In this document: positions 14,820-18,391 of the stretch, piece by piece | How positions within the stretch are numbered: position 1 is the first letter of the stretch | Layout: every line of letters begins with the position of its first letter | NCBI GenBank assembly: GCA_964424555.1 | Contig: CAYRIX010000032.1 | Span: forward strand, 1-18,391 | Length of the DNA stretch: 18,391 bases | Direction of reading: 5' to 3' | Origin: UMGS172 sp964424555 | Lineage (GTDB): Bacteria > Bacillota > Clostridia > Oscillospirales > Acutalibacteraceae | Made by a program: the position numbers and the translations under genes | The notes under the pieces: generated by a model | What the model was told of the DNA's origin: nothing | The model's input: the letters and a program-made list of their open reading frames with translations, nothing else | Database searches by the model: none

Positions 14820-16358
14820 ATGCTCAAAAGAATACTTGCCATAGCATTTACAGTTATTCTGCTTATTAGTATAAATGCGTGTAAAAAGAATCAAACAGGC
14901 TACAGTGGGTCTGTTGAAATGAATAATTCTTCAGTGGAATCCACATACTCTAATGCTACGGGTACTCAGGGTGGTGCTTTTGATAACATCGACCAAGCAT
15001 TGCTTGATAAGTATTCTTATAAGCCTCAAATAACCGAGATAATGCCGTCCGTTCATATAAATACTTTGGACGGCAGTAATAGCTTTGCGACCGATTTCAG
15101 CCGTAACGAAAAATTAGACGGCAAGATTAATTATATCGGCGCCACCGTTTCGGTAAGCAACTGTGACGCTGGCTTTATTTTAAATAATATAGAAGCAGAG
15201 GTAAAGGTCAGAGGCAATTACACCCTCAACTACGATAAAAAGCCGATACGCATTAAATTTGGTAGCAAGCAAAGCATGTTGGGCTTGCACAACGGTGAGA
15301 AATATAAAAACTGGGTACTGCTTGCCGATTGGAAAGATCTGTCAATGCTTAACAATGCAGTATCATTCTATTTAGGAAAACAGATTTTAGGCTCAGACGG
15401 TTATTACTGTACCGATTTCAGAAATGTTGAGCTTTATCTTAACGATGAATACTGGGGAGTATATCTTCTTTGTGAACAACAGGAGATCGAGAACGGCAGA
15501 ATGAGTGTACCTGAGGCAGAGGACGGTTATACCGATACCGATATTGGGTATTTATTTGAGTTTGACGGCTATTATGTGCAGGAGAATCAGCTTTCTGACG
15601 GCTTGGGAGACCCAACATTCACTATTAATTATTATGATGACCGTTACGAGCAGATCGGCTATACTGTAAAAAGCGATATAAACAGCACGGAACAGCTTGA
15701 GTTTTTGCAAAACTATGTGTCAAACGCATACCTTATTGCTTACGCTGCGGCGGTCAATGACAATTATTTTGAGTTTAATGAAGATTATACTGACATTGTT
15801 CAGTCAAAAATGACTTCTGCTAAGGAGGTCGTAGCTAAGGTCATTGATATACAATCCTTGGTCGATACTTATATATTGCACGAGATAGCATGCGATCCCG
15901 ATATTGATTGGTCGAGTTTTTATATGACGCTTGATATGTCAGAGGACGGATCGAAAAGTATTGTTTTTGAAGCACCGTGGGATTTTGATTCAGCTTATGG
16001 CATTAAGAAAAAATTTACGTCTGCTAATGGCTTATTTGCCGCCGATAATCTTAATCCTTGGCTCAGTCTTTTATCACATGAGGATTGGTTTATAGATATG
16101 GTAAAGCAAAAATGGAATGAACTGCTGCTGGCTAATGTGCCCGAATCAACGCTTATGCTTATAAAGGAGCATAAGTCGGTGTATGAAAAGTATTATGCTG
16201 AGAATTATACAAAATGGTCTAAGCGTGTAAAATACGGTAACGGTGAGCTGTCGCAGGAGGTTAATAGCTTTAAAACTCAAGCTGAGGCTGCCGACTATCT
16301 GTATAATTGGTTGGACAAACGCTTTGATTATCTCAGCAGTCAATGGGAATATAATTGA
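14820..16358 (+). CDS. CotH-family kinase, surface lipoprotein
   Basis: This 512-residue protein resembles CotH kinases (PF08757), atypical Ser/Thr protein kinases first known from Bacillus spore coats. The N-terminus is a lipoprotein signal ending in SINAC, so Cys21 would be lipidated and the kinase displayed outside the membrane. A Ser/Asn-rich linker (22-55) follows. Family marks include EVKVRGNYTLNYDKKPIRIKF (about 127-147), WVLLADWKDLSMLNN (165-179), ELYLNDEYWGVYLLCEQ (204-220), DIDWSSFY (361-368) and PWDFDSAYG (386-394), which carries the putative metal-binding Asp residues. Shine-Dalgarno is a modest GGGTGGTG (14807-14814). An ABC ATPase gene follows 20 bp downstream. In this context it may phosphorylate wall or secreted proteins rather than the spore coat. 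Confidence 0.88.
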   Translation: MLKRILAIAFTVILLISINACKKNQTGYSGSVEMNNSSVESTYSNATGTQGGAFDNIDQALLDKYSYKPQITEIMPSVHINTLDGSNSFATDFSRNEKLDGKINYIGATVSVSNCDAGFILNNIEAEVKVRGNYTLNYDKKPIRIKFGSKQSMLGLHNGEKYKNWVLLADWKDLSMLNNAVSFYLGKQILGSDGYYCTDFRNVELYLNDEYWGVYLLCEQQEIENGRMSVPEAEDGYTDTDIGYLFEFDGYYVQENQLSDGLGDPTFTINYYDDRYEQIGYTVKSDINSTEQLEFLQNYVSNAYLIAYAAAVNDNYFEFNEDYTDIVQSKMTSAKEVVAKVIDIQSLVDTYILHEIACDPDIDWSSFYMTLDMSEDGSKSIVFEAPWDFDSAYGIKKKFTSANGLFAADNLNPWLSLLSHEDWFIDMVKQKWNELLLANVPESTLMLIKEHKSVYEKYYAENYTKWSKRVKYGNGELSQEVNSFKTQAEAADYLYNWLDKRFDYLSSQWEYN

Positions 16359-16378
16359 AATAAGAGAGGGGAGTAGCA

Positions 16379-17304
16379 ATGGATTATGTTTTGAGAACCT
16401 TCGGGTTAAAGAAGAAATATAAGAACCATTATGCCGTCGACGGTGCCGATATCAACATCAAAAGAGGCGATATCTACGGCTTCGTCGGTGAGAACGGCTC
16501 AGGAAAAACGACCATTATCAGACTTGTTACAGGATTGATTTTTCCCGATGATGGCAGTTTTGAGCTTTTTGGAGTTCAGAATAGTTCTAAGGATATTGTT
16601 AAAACACGCACACGTGTCGGTGCGATTGTTGAAACACCGTCAATATACCGCAATATGTCAGCGTACGATAACCTTAAAATGCAAAGCATTGTTTTAGGTA
16701 TTGATTGTGACGATTCAATGATACTTGAGACTTTAAAAGAGGTTGGTCTTGAGGAGCTGTTTGACGCAAGAAGCATGTAGGTGATTTTTCTCTCGGTATG
16801 AGACAGAGATTGGGTATCGCAATGGCACTCGTAGGCAAGCCCGAGTTTCTTATACTTGACGAACCTATGAACGGACTGGATCCTGCAGGTATTGTTGAGG
16901 TACGTGAGCTGATACTTAAATTGAACCGTGAAAACGGAATTACATTTTTAATATCGTCACATATCCTGACCGAGTTGGCTCTTGTTGCAACTAAGTACGG
17001 CATTATTTCGCACGGTAAAATAATTAAGGAAATTACAGCTGACGATATAAAAAAGGAATACGGGAAACTTACCACTATTAAGTCAGACGATCCAGATAGG
17101 TTATACAACTCAATAATTGAATTATATCCTAATATTAATCTTTCTTTTATTGCTTATGGTGTTAATGTTCACGGTGATATCGAGCTCAACTCGCTTTTAA
17201 GCAAAATTATTGCAGACGGAATTAAAATTACATCGGTCAACTGTTCGGAAACCGGCATTGAGGACTACTATCTTTCTCTTTTAGGAGGTGTTCGCCATGC
17301 GTGA
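16379..17304 (+). pseudogene. BcrA-type ABC-2 ATPase interrupted by a one-base frameshift
   Basis: Two adjacent frames together make one ABC ATPase of about 308 residues. The first part has Walker A GENGSGKTT (37-45) and the Q-loop region, then ends at TAG 16778-16780. Restoring one A in the GCAAGAAGC run (about 16769-16772) gives continuous reading as ARKHVGDFSLGMRQRLG, the normal ABC signature region. The second part continues with Walker B LILDEPMNGLDP and the H-loop ISSH. The structure matches BcrA-type ATPases (bacitracin, lantibiotic or drug export). The open second part starts at ATG 16798, but no good ribosome site precedes it. It could be a real inactivating mutation, programmed slippage, or a sequencing error. 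AGGGGAG (16367-16373) precedes ATG 16379 and the permease gene overlaps its end. Confidence 0.88.
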
Positions 17305-18124
17305 GCTGATCAAGAGCGATTTCAGACGTGTTTTTAAAGATAAATTGATCCTCATTCTTTGTATTATCGGCGCAGCTTTTGCTCTTGTAACAACACTGAT
17401 GTACCGAGGATTGTTCGCTTTGGTGGACGATGATTCGTTAGGCGATATGATGAGCGATATGGTAACGGCAAAAAGTCAGTTTTTCGCTGCGTTTTCGTTA
17501 GGAAACAACTTCGGCTTAATTGTACCTGTTTTGTTAGCTATAGTGCTGTGCAAGGATTTTTCCTACGGTACTGTCAGAAATAAGATAATCGGCGGACATA
17601 CAAGAAAAAACATATTTCTTTCCTTGTTTATTGTATGTGCTGTCAGCATGTTCGCCGTCATTTTTCTACATGCATTACTGACTCTTTTTGTCAGCTTGAT
17701 ATTCTTTGATTTTCAAAGCACTCCGTTCGAGCTAAATGATGCTTTGTACTTTTGTTTGTCATTAATGCTTGAAGTCTTTGTATACATTTTTGCCGCAGCC
17801 TTGCTCAGTTATATGTGTGCAAGCTTTAAAAATGTTGGTGTAGTTATTGTCATCTACGTTGCGTTAAGCTTTGCTATGACTTTGATCTCAGGAATGATAT
17901 CAGGTGTACTGTCGGTGCTTGAGATGAAATCCTACAGCTCGATAACAGAAGATATTCTAAACTTTATTCAACGAATAAACTTGTTTTACTCCTATGCTTA
18001 TATAGGTACCGGTTCTAAGTACAGCCTGTCCGATATTTTATACATTGTTCTCCCGTCAATTATAGGAACTTGCGGTATTTTAAGCTTGGGTATTGTTCGA
18101 TTTAACAAAAAAGACCTGAAATAA
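17297..18124 (+). CDS. ABC-2 type permease, partner of the frameshifted ATPase
   Basis: The 275-residue protein has about six membrane helices (near 14-34, 64-88, 98-128, 150-175, 182-205 and 243-263). The cytosolic segment TVRNKIIGGHTRKNIFLS between helices two and three is characteristic of ABC-2 permeases that pair with BcrA-like ATPases. The ATG at 17297 is preferred because AGGAGG (17283-17288) lies eight bases upstream; an in-frame GTG at 17288 overlaps that site. The start overlaps the ATPase stop by 8 bp, so translation is coupled and the two form one exporter. If the ATPase frameshift is real, this permease may lack its motor. Substrate is unknown. Confidence 0.85.
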   Translation: MRELIKSDFRRVFKDKLILILCIIGAAFALVTTLMYRGLFALVDDDSLGDMMSDMVTAKSQFFAAFSLGNNFGLIVPVLLAIVLCKDFSYGTVRNKIIGGHTRKNIFLSLFIVCAVSMFAVIFLHALLTLFVSLIFFDFQSTPFELNDALYFCLSLMLEVFVYIFAAALLSYMCASFKNVGVVIVIYVALSFAMTLISGMISGVLSVLEMKSYSSITEDILNFIQRINLFYSYAYIGTGSKYSLSDILYIVLPSIIGTCGILSLGIVRFNKKDLK

Positions 18125-18127
18125 CAT

Positions 18128-18252
18128 ATGAAATTTTCTGCTGACGCAGAAGTGATATTATATTCGCCGCAAACTGTCCGAAGGGCAATATCACTCGGCT
18201 TTAGCCGAATATCACTGCGAAGCAATATAACTCGCCGCAAGGCGAATTTCAT
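18128..18252. repeat. Multi-hairpin intergenic repeat with 8-bp terminal inverted repeats
   Basis: The element is bounded by ATGAAATT (18128-18135) and AATTTCAT (18245-18252). Inside are hairpins TTCTGC/GCAGAA (18136-18151), a long-range GTGATATT/AATATCAC pair (18152-18159 with 18187-18194), TCGGCT/AGCCGA (18195-18208) and CGCC/GGCG with a GCAA loop (18233-18244). AATATCACT occurs twice (18187, 18208). Similar palindromic elements are common between genes in gut Clostridia; whether this one is mobile is not shown here. No gene is encoded. Confidence 0.7.
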
Positions 18253-18254
18253 TG

Positions 18255-18286
18255 AAAAACCGACTTGTTTCGACAAGTCGGTTTTT
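18255..18286. terminator. Long bidirectional terminator next to the tRNA-like gene
   Basis: Arms 18255-18268 and 18273-18286 form a perfect 14-bp stem with a TTCG loop, with AAAAA on the left arm and TTTTT on the right arm. It starts one base beyond the minus-strand tRNA-like CCA, so it is the tRNA terminator and can also stop plus-strand transcripts from the permease operon. Confidence 0.92.
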
Positions 18287-18287
18287 C

Positions 18288-18377
18288 TGGCGGAGCGAGA
18301 GGGATTCGAACCCTCGGACCCTTGCGGGTTTACCTGATTTCGAGCAAAAGGCAGTATCTACCGCACCGCCCCTCTCC
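18288..18377 (-). tRNA. tRNA-Ser-like gene with non-canonical anticodon arm
   Basis: The minus strand gives a 90-nt type II tRNA shape: acceptor GGAGAGG with 3' TCGCTCC (one A-G mismatch), discriminator G and encoded CCA. There is a perfect 5-bp T stem GAGGG/CCCTC with loop TTCGAAT, and a long variable arm ACCC-GCAA-GGGT. Length and 3' half fit bacterial tRNA-Ser. The left half is odd: a 6-bp D stem can form (GGCGGT/ACTGCC). The expected CTCGAAA anticodon loop (anticodon CGA) has flanks TTTTG and TCAGG that hardly pair. Options are a decayed tRNA-Ser(CGA), an allo-tRNA-like variant, or a functional gene with a misread base. Terminator and CCA suggest it is or was expressed. Confidence 0.6.
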
Positions 18378-18391
18378 GTCCCTAAAATCTA

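Noticed and set aside
18128..18337. Plus-strand small open frame ending in REGFEPSDP
   Set aside because: The REGFEPS pattern is the usual artefact of reading antisense through a tRNA-Ser T arm, and the first half is the intergenic repeat.
18288..18377. Selenocysteine tRNA
   Set aside because: A 6-bp D stem is suggestive, but no UCA anticodon sits in a proper loop, the D loop has nine bases, and the acceptor is the serine 7-bp form.
1..18391. CRISPR array, prophage or insertion sequence
   Set aside because: No regularly spaced direct repeats, transposase, integrase or phage structural genes were seen on either strand.

Overview
The window looks like a chromosomal segment of an anaerobic, spore-forming Clostridia, probably an Oscillospirales/Ruminococcaceae-type gut Firmicute. 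The grounds are a tgt-yajC-TIGR04086 cluster, bifunctional AdhE behind a Rex-like operator, a CotH-type kinase, purine-rich Shine-Dalgarno sites before almost every gene, AT-rich intergenic regions with consensus sigma-A promoters, and strong hairpin terminators. I see no phage, transposase or CRISPR array.

Region 1 (1-2200, + strand): a short AT-rich leader, possibly with the last codons of an upstream gene, then tgt (queuosine tRNA modification), yajC (Sec translocon accessory) and a small TIGR04086-type membrane protein. The ribosome binding site of the last gene lies inside the terminator-like hairpin that follows yajC. A 12-bp perfect terminator closes the block.

Region 2 (2200-5770, + strand): an AT-rich regulatory stretch with a Rex-like operator precedes adhE (fermentative acetyl-CoA to ethanol). 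A small aminoglycoside-phosphotransferase-fold kinase follows 12 bp downstream and shares the terminator.

Region 3 (5770-13706): a carbohydrate/export island. A CE15-like alpha/beta-hydrolase is on the minus strand. Diverging from it is a four-gene operon: two halves of a heterodimeric ABC exporter with complementary degenerate and canonical ATP sites, a 12-TM MFS/GPH-like transporter, and a cytoplasmic family 2 glycoside hydrolase. The genes overlap or are spaced by at most 8 bp. The promoter has a perfect TTGACA-17-TATAAT layout with a hairpin at the predicted transcription start. A 20-bp perfect inverted repeat ends the operon.

Region 4 (13706-18127): a secreted SH3b-SH3b-C39-like protein (-) diverges from an operon encoding a CotH-kinase lipoprotein, an ABC-2 ATPase split by a one-base frameshift, and its permease.

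Region 5 (18128-18391): a multi-hairpin repeat with 8-bp terminal inverted repeats, a long bidirectional terminator, and a minus-strand tRNA-Ser-like gene. That gene has a good T arm, variable arm and encoded CCA, but an anticodon arm that does not fold canonically. The most unusual items are this tRNA, the frameshifted ATPase, and the CotH/C39/ABC surface locus.
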